From Urechis unicinctus (Eukaryota > Annelida > Polychaeta > Xenopneusta > Urechidae): a DNA stretch of 64,000 nt. The notes beneath the pieces were generated by a model. It was not told the origin of the DNA. It saw only the letters and a program-made list of their open reading frames with translations, and searched no databases. The stretch is taken from the NCBI GenBank assembly GCA_034190875.2, contig CM067348.1, forward strand, positions 24,200,975 through 24,264,974, in the 5' to 3' direction. The translations under genes and the position numbers were made by a program. The first letter of the stretch is position 1, and each line of letters starts with the position of its first letter. Shown here in pieces: positions 37,101-49,895 of this stretch.

Positions 37101-39060
37101 CAAATCAAAAGAGAAGACTAAAGCAAAAGAGGAGACTAAAACTAAAGAGGAAAATAAAGCAAAAGAGGAGACTAAAGCAAAAGAGGAGACTAAGACAAAC
37201 GAGGAAACTAAAACAAGAGAGGAGACTAAATGAAAAGAGGAAACTAAAACAAAAGAGAAGACTAAAGCAAAAGAGGAAACTAGTGTAAGAGAGGGAGTAG
37301 AGCAAAAGAGGGAGTAAAGCAAAAGAGGAGACTAAAACAAAGAGGAGACTAAAGAAAAAGAGGAGACTAAATCAAAAGAGAAGACTAAAGCAAAAGAGGA
37401 GACTAAAACTTAAGAGGAAAATAAAGCAAAAGAGGAAACTAAAGCAAAAGTGGCGACTAAGACAAAAGAGGAGACTAAAACAAGAGAGGAGACTAAAGCA
37501 AAAGAGGAGACTAAGACAAACAAGGAAACTAAAACAAGAGAGGAGACTAAATGAAAAGAGGAGACTAAAACTAAAGAGGAGACTGAAGCAAAAGAGGAGA
37601 CTAAAACAAAAGAGGAGACTCAAGCGAAAGAGCTAGTAAAGCAAAAGAGGGAGTAAAGCAAAAGAAGAGACTTAAACAAAGGAGGAGATTCAAGCAAAAG
37701 AGGGAGTAAAACAGATAAGAGAGTAAAACAAAAGGGGAGACTGAATCAAAAGAGGAGAATAAAACAAAAGAGAAAGAGGAGACTAAAATAAAAGAGGAGA
37801 CTAAAACAAAAGAGGAAACTAAAACAAACGAGGAGACTGAAGCAAAAGAGGAGACTAAAACAAAAGAGGAAAATAAAGCAAAAGAGGAGACTAAAACTAA
37901 AGAGGAAAATAAAGCAAAAGAGGAGAGTACAGCAAAAGAGGAGACTAAGACAAACGAGGAAACTAAAACAAGAGAGTAGACTAAATGAAAAGAGGAGACT
38001 AAAACAAAAGAGGAGACTAAAGCAAAAGTGGAGACTAAAACAAAAGAGGAGACTAGTACAAGAGAGGAGACTGAAGCAGAAGAGGAGACTAAAACAAAAA
38101 AGGAGACTCAAGCAAAAGAGGAGACTAAGACAAACGAGGAAACTAAAACAAGAGAGGAGACTAAATGAAAAGAGGAGACTAAAACTAAAGAGGAGACTAA
38201 AGCAAAAGAGGAGACTAGTGCAAAAGAGGAGACTGAAGCAAAAGAGGAGACTAAAACAAAAGAGGAGACTCAAGCGAAAGAGAGAGTAAAGCAAAAGAGG
38301 GAGTAAAGCAAAAGAGGAGACTTAAACAAAGGAGGAGATTCAAGCAAAAGAGGGAGTAAAACAGAAAAGAGACTAAAACAAAAGGGGAGACTGAATCAAA
38401 AGAGGAGAATAAAACAAAAGAGAAAGAGGAGACTAAAATAAAAGAGGAGACTAAAACAAAAGAGGAAACTAAAACAAAAGAGGAGACTGAAGCAAAAGAG
38501 GAGACTAAAACAAAAGAGGAAAATAAAGCAAAAGAGCAGACTAAAACTAAAGAGGAAAATAAAGCAAAAGAGGAGAGTAAAGCAAAAGAGGAGACTAAGA
38601 CAAACGAGGAAACTAAAACAAGAGAGTAGACTAAATGAAAAGAGGAGACTAAAACAAAAGAGGAGACTAAAGCAAAAGTGGAGACTAAAACAAAAGAGGA
38701 GACTAGTACAAGAGAGGAGACTGAAGCAGAAGCGGAGATTAAAACAAAAAAGGAGACTCAAGCAAAAGAGGGAGTAAAGCAAAAGAGGGAGTAAAGCAAA
38801 AGAGGCGACTTAAACAAAGGAGGAGATTCAAGCAAAAGTAGGAGTAAAGCAGAAGAGAGACTAAAACAAAAGGGGAGACTGAATCAAAAGGTGAGAATAA
38901 AACAAAAGAGAAGGACGAGACTAAAATAAAAGAGGAGACAAAGACAAAATAGGAGACTAGTGCAAATGAGGAGACTAGAGCAAATGAGGAGACTAGAGCA
39001 AAAGAGGAGACTAAAACAAAAGAGGAGAACATGCAAAAGAGGAGACTAAAACCAAATAAA
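34130..39060. repeat. 5-kb polypurine satellite (GAGGAGACTAAAACAAAA) with 1.48-kb higher-order repeats
   Basis: Units of about 18 bp, GAGGAGACTAAARCAAAA, run for nearly 5 kb with 17- and 19-bp variants. The + strand is almost entirely purine apart from the CT of each unit and scattered C. Diagnostic variants show higher-order structure: the segment with CGAAAGAGCTAGTAAAG occurs at about 36141 and 37625 (offset 1,484). GGGGAGACTGAATCAAAAG recurs at about 36257, 36907, 37734, 38384 and 38872, with two matching 650-bp intervals. Lys/Arg/Gln-rich + frames and Leu/Phe/Ser/Cys-rich - frames are by-products, broken wherever a unit is not a multiple of three. Confidence 0.97.
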
Positions 39061-40298
39061 AGATGTATCAAATACATAAATGTCTGTGGAAGGTGGCTAT
39101 CAATGTTTGTTTACAATTTGTGTTGAGTTTGTTGTTATTGTTCGTGCTGTTCTGTTGATGATATGGCAAAATATCTTTATCACACTACGTGGAACTAGTT
39201 TGTTACAGCATACATGATTTCCCTTATAGACGCGAGGCTCCAGATAACAACATCGGCGCTCGGAAGCGGCTCGGAAGCGGCTAGGAAGCGGCTAGGAAGC
39301 GACTCGGAAACGGCTCGGAAGCTTGCATAAGCAACCGAGCGCTTGTGATGTCACTGGTGTGTGGTCAATTTCCCTTCGTGTCATTATATAGATAGATACC
39401 AATATTGTCGATCGTATGTAACGAGATAATCATCACATTTTTGTCGTACGGATTAACCGTATATCTTGCTGAACTGAAGCAGATATTTCAAGGAGCTGCT
39501 TGTCTCAAAACCTGAGGTCGTTCTATCGCTGCCCTAATCTCCAGAAGTCAATATCATACCACCCACGCTCGCCGAACAAGTGCACTGCGTAAAAAAAAAA
39601 ATCAAGGATAGACCAAATATCAAAACATATAGCTGGCAGCAGGCGGAGGACATATGTACGGGTTGACATAGAGGGCGTCTGGTCTGGGTGCCTGGGAGTG
39701 TTAAAGGGGTATGGAGTGGAGACGAAGGTGTGTATCTGAATTAGTCATATGTCAATAACTTCGATCCAAGTAAAAACATTCCCGTCAACCATTGAGTTGC
39801 GAACAATAAGCTGGTGCTTTCTCACGCCGACGTGCCTACCGTGAAATAAAAGTATATATTTACTTAGAGGTTTGACGCCAGGTGTAACGGTTTATCTGAT
39901 CCTGTCAAGACCGACTCATGAATAGTAAAGCTTGGAAAAAAACCTTTTATGAGCCAATAAATGGTTATTTTCCAGCCGAGCCTCCCTGGCGTATATCCAA
40001 ACCGCAAGCCACATGTGGACACAGTATAGAGCTTGTCTCCACATTGGACTGATTTTGAAGGATGTCATTAAACGTGGTCACACTAGGGCAATCTAGGTTC
40101 GGTTTACATGGTTCGTGAAGCATACCATGTAACGTCTGGGATGCGAGTCGAGCCGTGTAACAGAGCTTGCCAATTGCACGGCATGTGACCGCTTCCGGAT
40201 CCGCATGGATCTACAGGTGCCGTCACTGGCCATAACATGTTGATTGAAACACGATACATGCAGGTTTTCTACAAACGTCACCGGTCAATTTGTTTGTA
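39061..40298. other. Spacer with a short 11-bp tandem repeat
   Basis: CGGAAGCGGCT/AGGAAGCGGCT units repeat about six times at 39258-39322. Otherwise no gene recognised. Confidence 0.45.
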
Positions 40299-40545
40299 TA
40301 TTGTAATAGACCACACTCACGGATTACAACATAAATTCCACTGTGGCTTCCCATAGACTTCGATGACCTACCATTTTTTCTAATTTCTGTTCATAGTAAA
40401 TACATCACTGCACCATATTACCAAGTTTACTTCAGTAGTCAGTGGTCAAATTGTTTTTATCGAGTTTTGAATATTGTAATAGACCATACTAAAGTAATGC
40501 AACAAAAAATCCATTGTGGCTTCCCATAGACTTCGATGACCTAAA
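40299..40545. repeat. Direct repeat pair of about 75 bp
   Basis: TATTGTAATAGACCA followed after a variable stretch by CCCATAGACTTCGATGACCTA occurs near 40299-40370 and again near 40472-40543. The copies are diverged by substitutions and small indels. Confidence 0.75.
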
Positions 40546-40599
40546 TTTTTTTGTGATAATTCAACTGAATACTGATGACCTACCATAATTGCATTTTTA

Positions 40600-41205
40600 A
40601 GTGGCCGGGTGATCATCAAAATGCACACTGACTATTGTGAACTGCACACTGACTTCGGGTGATTATTGAACTGCACACTGCATCATTGAACTGACTGATA
40701 AAGATTTAAGTGGCCGGGTGATCATTGATGCACACTGAACTGCACACACTGACTATAAGATTTAAGTGGCGGGTGATTATTGAACTGCACACTGCACATT
40801 GTGGCTATAACTGATTATAAGTTTAAGTGGCCGGGTGATCATTGAACTGCACACTGATCATTGAACTGCACACTGACTATTTAAGTGGCCGGGTGATTAT
40901 TGAACTGCACACTGACTATAAGATTTAAGTGGCCGGGTGATTATTGAACTGCACACTGACTATAAGATTTAAGTGGCCGGGTGATCATTGAACTGCACAC
41001 TGACAATAAGATTTAAGTGGTCGGGTGATCATTGAACTGCACACTGACTAGAAGATTTAAGTGGCCGGGTGATCATTGAACTGCACACTGACTATAAGAT
41101 TTAAGTGATCATTGAACTGCACACTGACTATAAGATTTAAGTGGCCGGGTGATTATTGACCTGCACACTGACTATAAGATTTAAGTGGCCGGGTGATTGG
41201 ATACT
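40600..41205. repeat. 44-bp minisatellite, about 13 copies
   Basis: Unit GACTATAAGATTTAAGTGGC plus CGGGTGATCATTGAACTGCACACT. The left third is scrambled by deletions; the right part is regular and nearly identical, which suggests ongoing homogenisation at that end. ATC/ATT alternation (GATCATT/GATTATT) follows runs of units. Confidence 0.93.
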
Positions 41206-41640
41206 GTAGCGGTCACTCCCACCAGAACCTTCATCCTGGTGGGATGCTGAAGCGGCTCCTCCCATCAGGGCCTTTAACCCGATATATTTTTCTTGATTCG
41301 TCATCAATGCTGCTAAATCAAAGATATCGACCCGATTGTATACATGCGTAGTTTATCAGTTTTACATGGCGCATTTGACAAAGAATCAATTGACGAGACC
41401 ATAATTCAGTGCCAGCATCAACTTCTGCCTACTGTAATAAAGCCGCACTAATGCAACGTCTCCTCAGTACGACGCTCCTAAGAAGGAAACCATCCTAGTA
41501 TTGTGGAGGTGTAAGACGTGACTTGTATCGGGAACAATCAACTCACTTTACCCTCCCCAGTCATGGCAATATATTATTGTTCCTTGCGGTTTTGATACAT
41601 CCCAATATCTCCAGAGAATGCCCCACAACCGCCCCCTCAC

Positions 41641-41941
41641 TCACCACCCGTTGTCGTTTAAGCGTTTGGACGTAAAGATATCTGAAATGAGGCCCAGACT
41701 TCCGGTCCCAAACGGATAGCACGTGTTTGACATCCATCCGACGACCGCAAATGAGTGGAATGTTGGGAACGACTTCCGGGGGAGGGTTGCCCGATGGCAT
41801 ACAGCCAATATCCGAGTAGAGCAAGGCCGCCGTGGGCGCGTAAGCGGGATCCCGGACCAGCATAGAATTAAGGCAGACATGTTATTAACTTCTTCTCTAT
41901 ATCTGCCTGCCGGGTCATACATGAGAGTATGTGTGCCCAGC
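41641..41941 (-). other. CpG-rich segment, possible exon, frame undecided
   Basis: On the - strand an acceptor-like TTTTAG precedes about 300 bp of CpG-rich sequence that ends at a donor GTGAGTGAG near 41644. Two and partly three frames are open, one reading MYDPAGRYREEVNNMS, another LLYSDIGCMPSGNPPPEVVP and DVKHVLSVWDRKSGPHFRY, so the coding frame is undecided or the copy is frameshifted. A second similar segment (about 42480-42300, reading NIWFDTEITKTPQKLDATV) lies upstream on the same strand and may belong to the same unknown gene. Confidence 0.25.
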
Positions 41942-41949
41942 TAAAACCA

Positions 41950-44200
41950 TCTGGTTGGTCATGTTTTCGTAAGCAATCAATCGTTACTTATCTGTCACTA
42001 ATTTTTTCAAGCACTCTGTACAATCAGAGGAAAAGCACATCATTTTGAACGAATTCCTAGGGGATGGTTAATGTAGCGTGGCCTAATATTTCTCATATCA
42101 AAACAGTTAGCTGTTCCTATGTTGGGAAAAAGAAAACGTCGGTCGGTCTTAACTTATCAGCCTGTCTTGCTTCGCCGTTAAACTGTGTACCTAAAAACCT
42201 TACCTGTCGTGTGAGGACAGTAAGTCTAGTAAATGAAGTAAAGATAACATTGATAGGTAAACAAAAACAAAAATCTCTTTGGACACCTTAGCGTTACGGC
42301 TAGCTGCACGGAACATCGTCGTTTGTTTTGTTTGTCTGAAGCAAAGACCGGTATATGTGTCACTGTCTGGAGCGGCCACCTGCCAGTAGCGGACAGTTGC
42401 GTCCAGTTTCTGGGGTGTCTTGGTTATTTCCGTGTCGAACCAAATGTTACGATGCAATATTCCCAAAACGTAAAACCCTGTCATATTACACACCAATAAA
42501 CTTGTTCACTTACTTGCAGGACATTTGTTTGTTTACAAGGGACGAAATTGCTTATATTCAGTACAGAACGCGGGTTCAAGGATGGGTGCATTCCGCCGTT
42601 GACGGTGCCAAAGCAAAAACGCGAAAAAATTAATCGAGACCAAAATACAGTATCGTTTGACTGCCTGTGACGTCAGAACGACATTCACAAAATTTCCATT
42701 ACTTCCCGTTGGATACAAATGTGCGTTGTTAGATAGCAAACATGTCCTGTTTTCGTACCAAACCTCGTGCTGATGATGAGACGCTTGTCAGCGGTCATAT
42801 TGGCAGGAAGAACGCAATACTACGGCTGCAGTATGCTTCACTTGTTATATTAAATATACAAAATGCTGCGAAATGATGTGATCCATAATACATAAATGGG
42901 CTGTATATATTTGGTGTTATCAGTGTATGAGTGTGTGGGCATTAGTGTGGCTGGTTGTATGTGTGAGCATGTGTGTGTGGTGCGTATATGTCCATCTCTG
43001 TACGTGTGCCTTCCAATGTGTCTGTGCGTGCGCCTGTGCATATGCCTGTGTGTGCAAGTATGTGTGTGTATGTGTGCATGTATCCGCACACACCCTTTGT
43101 CGTTTAATACTGCGCGACAAGCTTTGCAGAGCCCCTCACACAGACGCACCACTCGATTGAACTTGACAAGGTGACCCACTCATACCAGCGCGTTCGTCGG
43201 CCGTATCCCCCCATAAGTGACGTCAGTTTATAACTGACCAGCAATTGACAGATTGGAGGCCTTGTTGGTTTCACGGTGTACTGTTTAACCCATACAAGCT
43301 CGGATAAAATACCCCCCAAATCGCCCTACAAAACCACAATAGGTTGGGTTGATGACTATATTTAAACCTTCACCCAATTTAGCGGAGGACTGATTTAATA
43401 CGAAGGTTTCTTGGAATCAACCCGGGCGGTGTTGCGCGGGTTGCAATCGACACATTCCTGGCCAAGCTCCGAAGCAGACGGAGATTATGCAACAGTATGT
43501 TATCTCATTCAGTCATAAACAAGTTTGGTTCCCATAATGCACTGTGTTTGGTATTTATGAATGAAGTCGTACGTGCGTGAATCAGGAACACAAACGAATG
43601 AGTCAACATCGTTCGTTAATTTCATCTGCAGATGTTTTAATGCATTTCTAAGATGCAGATATTCCCTCCGATTCAGGACACAACACAAAGCTATAGTTCT
43701 CCGCGACAAGATATCTGTGTTGATACAGGAACAAATGACAAAACAGTCCGGGCGGCTCTAAATGCTTTGTTAAACAATTACTTTCGTGCTAACAAAGTAG
43801 AAAGTGTTCCGTATGTTATCACTCCAATATCAGGCACTAAACCTGTCTTGTTTCATATCCATATGCGCTCGTGAACACAAAGTATATAGTGACATAGTCC
43901 ATGACACGTAATCGCCGTGTTGTCATCTTAACCCCAAGCCTACCACTCACAAATTTTTCCCAACATACATCACTCTTACACAAACAGACAAAGATGAAAT
44001 CACCAATTCCTGTCAACTTTAAAACGGATGGGACCTGATGGGTCGCAACAGCGGTCCACAAAAAACACCCAATTGGCTGCTCGAACTCGAGCGTTCTGTT
44101 GTTCACCTCGTTCTGAGGTTAAGTGGGCGGGGCCTGATTTTACCACTGGTGTGTTTTACGCGCACGCGATACTATTATGGATAAGTGGCGTTTACGTCAG
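41950..44200. other. Spacer, with a GT-rich stretch
   Basis: A (GT)n-like imperfect tract occupies about 42925-43090. Apart from the candidate segment near 42300-42480, no coding sequence is supported. Confidence 0.4.
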
Positions 44201-44211
44201 CGGGTGACAGA

Positions 44212-44249
44212 TATATAAGTAAATGGTTGCGCTGGAAGAAGTCAGTATT
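44212..44249 (+). promoter_or_regulatory. TATA box and initiator of the secreted metallopeptidase-like gene
   Basis: TATATAAG at 44212-44219 is followed 30 bp later by an initiator-like TCAGTATT (44242-44249), the canonical TATA to Inr distance. The ATG at 44306 would give a leader of about 60 bases. Confidence 0.65.
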
Positions 44250-44305
44250 CATAGCACATACGATATCCAGTCGCTGTTTGGCATAGAGAAGCATTCATTG
44301 ATAAT

Positions 44306-46176
44306 ATGACTGGAGTCACACAGAACCAGTGGAGAGCGATCGTTTGGATCAGCCTGACTTGTGTTGTGACACGCGTTGAATCTCGGGCTCATAGCAGGTT
44401 ACATACAGGTAGGGCAGTACTTAGATTCATATTTAGATTCAGATTAACCTGGTTTAGCAGACACGATCACACTATATACACTTTATCCCAGAGATGGCTG
44501 TGGAGAACTAGTGACTTAAAATCAGTTCTACAGTTTTTGCGTTGTGATATTGAAGGACGTAAAAATCAATGACATATAAAAGTATTTGTTTTAAAACTTG
44601 TTTTACACGAACATGCTGAGTTGGTATAAGTGTCCGTTTTAAACAGGTGTCCGCTAACCATGGTGTCACCTCTTGTTCTACGCTAGAGTAAACTCAAAAG
44701 ATGCATGGAACCTCTTATAAGAACTATCGTTAATCATTTGACATAAGGAATCAATCGAGCAATCATTCTTCATAAATCGTTTACATGTAGCATGATTCTG
44801 ACAATCCCTCCTGCTATTTTTGGACTGACATATGTGTTCGACGTTTGGTGGAGAGGGGGTACGACGTTGGCTAATTAGTCACTGTGTACTGACGCCAAGC
44901 GGGTGTTTTTCCGATTTCAGGTGATAATGACGTCATCAAGACGGCCGTACATATTCCCGTTGTGGCACCTGACTTCCTGGAAGCATATTACTACGGCATT
45001 TACGAGGGTAAGTCGTACTCATAATCATTTGCGCTCTCGTCACAGTATTAGGCATTCACCAACCGACTCGAATCAGAACGAGGCAGATTCGGCGTGGGCG
45101 TTCTGATAGCAGGTGATTGCATCATGCGAGTGGACTGAAGCATGGGGAAATGATATTGTTGAGCCTGATCTTTGCAAAGATTCAAACATGCGTAATGAAA
45201 TAGTTTGCCGTATATAACGGATACTCTAGCGCGCACCACATTGTCTGGGCTTCCTGGACAACAGCCAAGTTCTGAGGATTGGTACGTGTGAACGAGTTAA
45301 GATTAGCTATGATAAGACTTTTTCTGAGCCAGCCAGCCAACGGTGGCTGGGTTTTGGAGGCTTATTATGCGATGATTGCGGAGGGTCGGTCAGCTGCCTT
45401 TCATATATTCATGTTCTTCCTGAAGTTAGTGCATTTTCAACTCGCGATTGCCACCAACAGATGGCGTTTTCCTACCCTTATTTCCACCTGTATCCAACAC
45501 AGCTGATCGTGCGCGTTGATAAACCCTTGTAGGCCACCTATTGTTCATCACAATGTGATCCGAATTCACCGGTCTTCAAATCATACCTGATAATCGATCA
45601 CGACACATGGAAATCAATCACGGCACCTGACAATCAATCAAGGCAACAGCTCATCGATGACTTCGAGTTACCTTATCGCGAGTCGTGAGTGCAATGTACA
45701 AGTTTTACAATATATTGATACAAGACACTGAATACCAGCATGTGGCAGCCACATGAGAATGACGTTGATATAAGTCATTGAGTGCATTCGCTGTGTTTGG
45801 TGATAAGTCGTGAAGTAAGAGGTTGTGTAGCAAGGTGTAATGGAGTGTTACAGCGCTTGGCGATTGCCAGAGACTCACCTGTGGTTAACCAACTGTACTC
45901 ATCAACGAGTTACTATTAATTCGTAGTTATAGGGCTGAAGATTCAACTACCATGCTCATCGCAAGTTTTGCTCTGACATGGCACGATTACAACGACCTTG
46001 CAATGTAGGTTGAAGGTCAATTAAGTTCAGCAAGGGCATGGCTGGTTATCAGTATATTGAACACGATTGGCTATGTCAATTAAATTAGGCCGGGTATATT
46101 AAAGCTCAGAATGGCTCAGCGTACCACTTTAATGAGAGGTTGTAACCTCACAGCACGTCACAGGTGCACAATGTCG

Positions 46177-46229
<53 letters not shown>

Positions 46230-46232
46230 TAT

Positions 46233-46331
<99 letters not shown>

Positions 46332-46391
46332 CTTTCGGTTCACAGAGCCCCATATTGCTATACATGTATACCGCACCCACACCCCCCCCAA

Positions 46392-46489
<98 letters not shown>

Positions 46490-48724
46490 TTTGTCATTTC
46501 ACACCCCATTAGCGTGCATCCACGGTATGTCTCAATGATGCGTCAGTGGCGCACAGACTTGTCATGTTTCAGGCAGTGAGTGGGCAATTTTCATCCATAT
46601 TATGGCGCAATAAAACACGAATAGGTCACTGCTGGCCACATTATTTGAAAACAAATCTAGGTCATTGCAAGGACATTAAGTAAAGCGGCTTGAAAAACAG
46701 ATGCTTGGATTCTGAGGCCCTGTCCACTTTTTTTGTTTCAGATATTTGCAAATCGAATGTTTCCTATAATTTCACCAATTTATAACAAACATTCGTTGAT
46801 ACTTGCTACTAAAATCTACGCTTTTTTACCAACAGAGGAGAGTTCAAGCATGGACAGTATGTACCACGGCCGACACGGCACCGCAACGCGGACTTCCGAT
46901 TGTGACGTCATCAGTGACGTCCCCGAGGAGCTGAGATCGCCTCTCCATATGCGACCTGACGGCATCGTGCCCTACTACAGCAAATACACCCAAGCCTATG
47001 GCATTCCTGTGATCGGTAAGCTTTTGTGGTTTGTGAAAAATATACAGGGAAGTTTGAGCGTTTCTAAGACGCAGTTATATTTTTATTTGATTTATTATAT
47101 TTACCCTCAGAGATGAGGAAGTAAAAATGTAAGTCGATATACAAATGCACATTTCTCATGGCACACAGAACATGCAATTAAAAATTCAAAAAGCTCTTAA
47201 AAGGTATTGAGCAATTGTTTTCTTCTCATAAGTATAATCAGCAAAAAATGTGCCAAAGATGGTCGATCATCATTCGAGACTGGCGCTTTCATCTTGTGCA
47301 AGTACAGGCCATAGTATTTGCCTCTTGCGCCATTAATGGGGTGTGACTGAAAAAGGTCAAGGCTGCACACGCTAGAGATTTTGCTTCCTTTAAGTTATAG
47401 TAATGGCTAGCTAGCTGATGATAACTACTGTGTAGTTAAACGTGAAGCTATGTTAAGCGTGAAGGTAGGTTTATTTCCTGAAACACACCCACCATGTGTA
47501 CACAAGTTAATCTCGACAGTTAAAAACTGCATAGCTAACTGTGTGCTGCATTGGTTCTACCGAAGTAGACTAGCAGTGTGGACCAATAAGATATGTATAA
47601 TGAGACTTATTCCATTATGAGATGTGTATTATCATGAACCCATTGAAGATTGAGTCACGTGTTGGTTTCAGCTTCCGGTAGCGTTTCTGACCGCGCTCTA
47701 ACACGTGCCTGCTACGTGCTGCGCTTCCTGTTAGCTGACCGAGCAGACGTGCGCAATGCTTACTACAAAGCGTACGGACGTGTGGCTATCATTCCAGAGG
47801 GACAACCCATATCGAAGATCCCGGAATACACCTTTATCAGTCATCAATTTGATGTAGCGACGCGCGGCCTAGGGGCGACGCGTTTTGCTCGCGTCAGCTC
47901 AGCTGGCGAGGAAAACATTAGGTGTATCAATGGCGACCGATACGGTAATGAAGATATCTTACTACGAGAGATCGCTCTAGGGATATTTCACCTTGCCATC
48001 AAGACGCGCGTCGACCCGGCCTTAAGTGCTAAACTGCACGGGATCTATGAGCATGCTATGGAAAGCGGTTGGTGGAGCAATACATACAGCGAACACAGCG
48101 CATCTGCCTACCTAGTAAGTTGTCACATGATCAACACACAATGTTTTAAAAAACAAAACCAACGTCATAGCTTTAAAAAAAAAAACATCGTCATAGCTGG
48201 CTTCATAGTTTGAGTGAAAAAAATATATGTGAACGCAAGCTTCCCATAAATTTAACTTACTTTATAAGAGGAGACAGAAACAAAATGATAAATTGGATGT
48301 TAACAATTATGTTATCACTTCCAGGGTGAAGGAGTTCAGAGTTTTTTCAATGCCAACGCATATGCCAACCCAGCCGATGGGCGCCACAATAATATCAACA
48401 CGCGATCCAAGTTGCGCGAATACAATTACGCTCTCTATGACGTCATCAAGTCGATCTTCCCATGCAGCAATAATTATCTGAAGCGATGCAACACGAGAAG
48501 TAAGAGCCTCAAAAGTCCACAATATACCGCAATATTCCTTTCTCATTCTTGACAAAATCGCTCAATATTTCAATTTCTCTCCAATAGTCATAAATAGTCC
48601 TGACGATGCACCATGAAGTTACTCTCTGTTGTTTTGCATTGCAGTGAATGAAGTACACCAACAACTCCGCATGGACTGCCCATCTCAAGCATGGCGACCA
48701 ATGAACAGGAGGCGATATTCATAA
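44306..48724 (+). CDS. Secreted metallopeptidase-like protein with lost active-site histidines
   Basis: Six exons, all GT-AG with consistent phases: 44306-44408, 44921-45007, 46836-47015, 47672-48114, 48325-48499 and 48645-48724, totalling 355 residues. A hydrophobic N-terminus ([12 protein letters not shown], then RVESRAHS) is a likely signal peptide. The core begins YGIPVIGSAS...[19 protein letters not shown], followed by AIIPEG, GEENIRC and [11 protein letters not shown]. Downstream are [31 protein letters not shown] and a Cys-containing tail. From memory, bacterial and invertebrate relatives share these blocks and have an HEFAH-type zinc site after EDILL. Here it reads REIAL (R222, E223, L226), and the next His is Phe. 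A catalytically dead extracellular protein is therefore likely. The substitutions need several base changes, so they are not a simple sequencing slip. Intron 2 holds a large microsatellite. Confidence 0.8.
46177..46486. repeat. (TA)n and (CA)n microsatellites within an intron
   Basis: About 150 bp of TA with one ATTTTC interruption, then about 100 bp of CA (46396-46486), inside intron 2 of the secreted metallopeptidase-like gene. The adjacent ATG-led frames are artefacts. Confidence 0.97.
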
Positions 48725-49048
48725 GATAACTTCTCCTTCAAATCATTCCTATTACCTCTCTGAGTGTGCATATACTTAGAAGATTTGATTAAGTGCTGTT
48801 CTTCCAAGAGAGCGACTTATAAAGACTGATTTTGAGTTGTGGCCTGAGATTTACAGTGTAGTAATCTCAAGACTGTTCGTTGATGGGCCGACCATTGGGG
48901 TAGCATAGAACGCATGCGTATGCCGGCGTTCAGTCGCCCAAACTTACAAGTAAGGTGTCATTTTAGGATAATCAAAGCTCATACCGATAATTGCACAGAT
49001 ATATTCTATGCAGTTTCGAATCTGAATATAACTATTTATGTATATGTA

Positions 49049-49054
49049 AATAAA
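49049..49054 (+). terminator. Polyadenylation signal AATAAA
   Basis: AATAAA about 325 bp after the stop codon of the metallopeptidase-like gene; another GCAATAAATC occurs near 49125. Either could direct 3' end formation. Confidence 0.45.
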
Positions 49055-49129
49055 AGAAAGTGGTATGATGAATATAATATGCAGCTCCTATGTATAAACA
49101 GTTTGTTCTTTTTTGTGTCTTATTGCAAT

Positions 49130-49895
49130 AAATCTAATTTTATATGAATAGTGTTTTTTACTACTTCGAACATTAATTGCCAATGCCGCCACATTTCTAA
49201 TGGCTTCGTTGAATAGGGGGAAACTTCGAGCTTGCGAGTTTGCTATCAAGAATATTCCTGAACCAGTCAATCCATACACATTCACTTAGATCAATTGGCG
49301 TGCTTTCCCATGACCTCAGTCAGTATATGCCCTGCTAATCGCTGTTTTTGTTGCTTCTAAAATATTGGACATTAACCATGGAAATTCAAAGGCAAATGGT
49401 CATTTTTGTCAATTGGCTGTTGATCCCTTTTTATGTCGCGTCGACGAAGATAAATGTAATATTAGTTATTCGAAATGATATTAACCCCGACTGGAATGAC
49501 TGGAATGAGACCCAGAATGCGAGCGACAGGATGACTGCGTGGGAAGCTCCACCTGTTTATCTAAACGAGTGCAAATGGAATTTCATTGAAACATAATGTT
49601 TAAATTGACAATAATATGAGGACTTCACTAGAAACGGACTACTAGTTGTAGGGAGCTATTTCCTGTCACCGTTGTTTGAAGTACTCTGTGTACTTCAATG
49701 TACCATGTTACAAACACAAATTGATATGACAATACGGCTTTGACGGCGTCATTAACCTTGAATGTAATGGGAAGATGGACGGGGGTAGTTGTTATGATTG
49801 GTGACCTTAACATAACACCTACAGCTGGTAGTGATATATGACACCCGAAGCATCTTGTGCAACTATTGATCCGACGAACGGAGTCAAGCAATTCA
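49130..49895. other. Spacer without supported genes
   Basis: Convergent region between the metallopeptidase-like gene and the small - strand gene end. Open frames carry no recognisable domains. Confidence 0.4.

Noticed and set aside
34059..39077. Many Lys/Arg/Gln-rich (+) and Leu/Phe/Ser/Cys-rich (-) frames
   Set aside because: Products of the 18-bp satellite; frames end at every 17- or 19-bp unit and no splice or start context supports them.
41561..41922. Confident gene call for the CpG-rich - strand segment
   Set aside because: Two to three frames are open over the same bases and none has a recognisable domain, so only a low-confidence note was kept.
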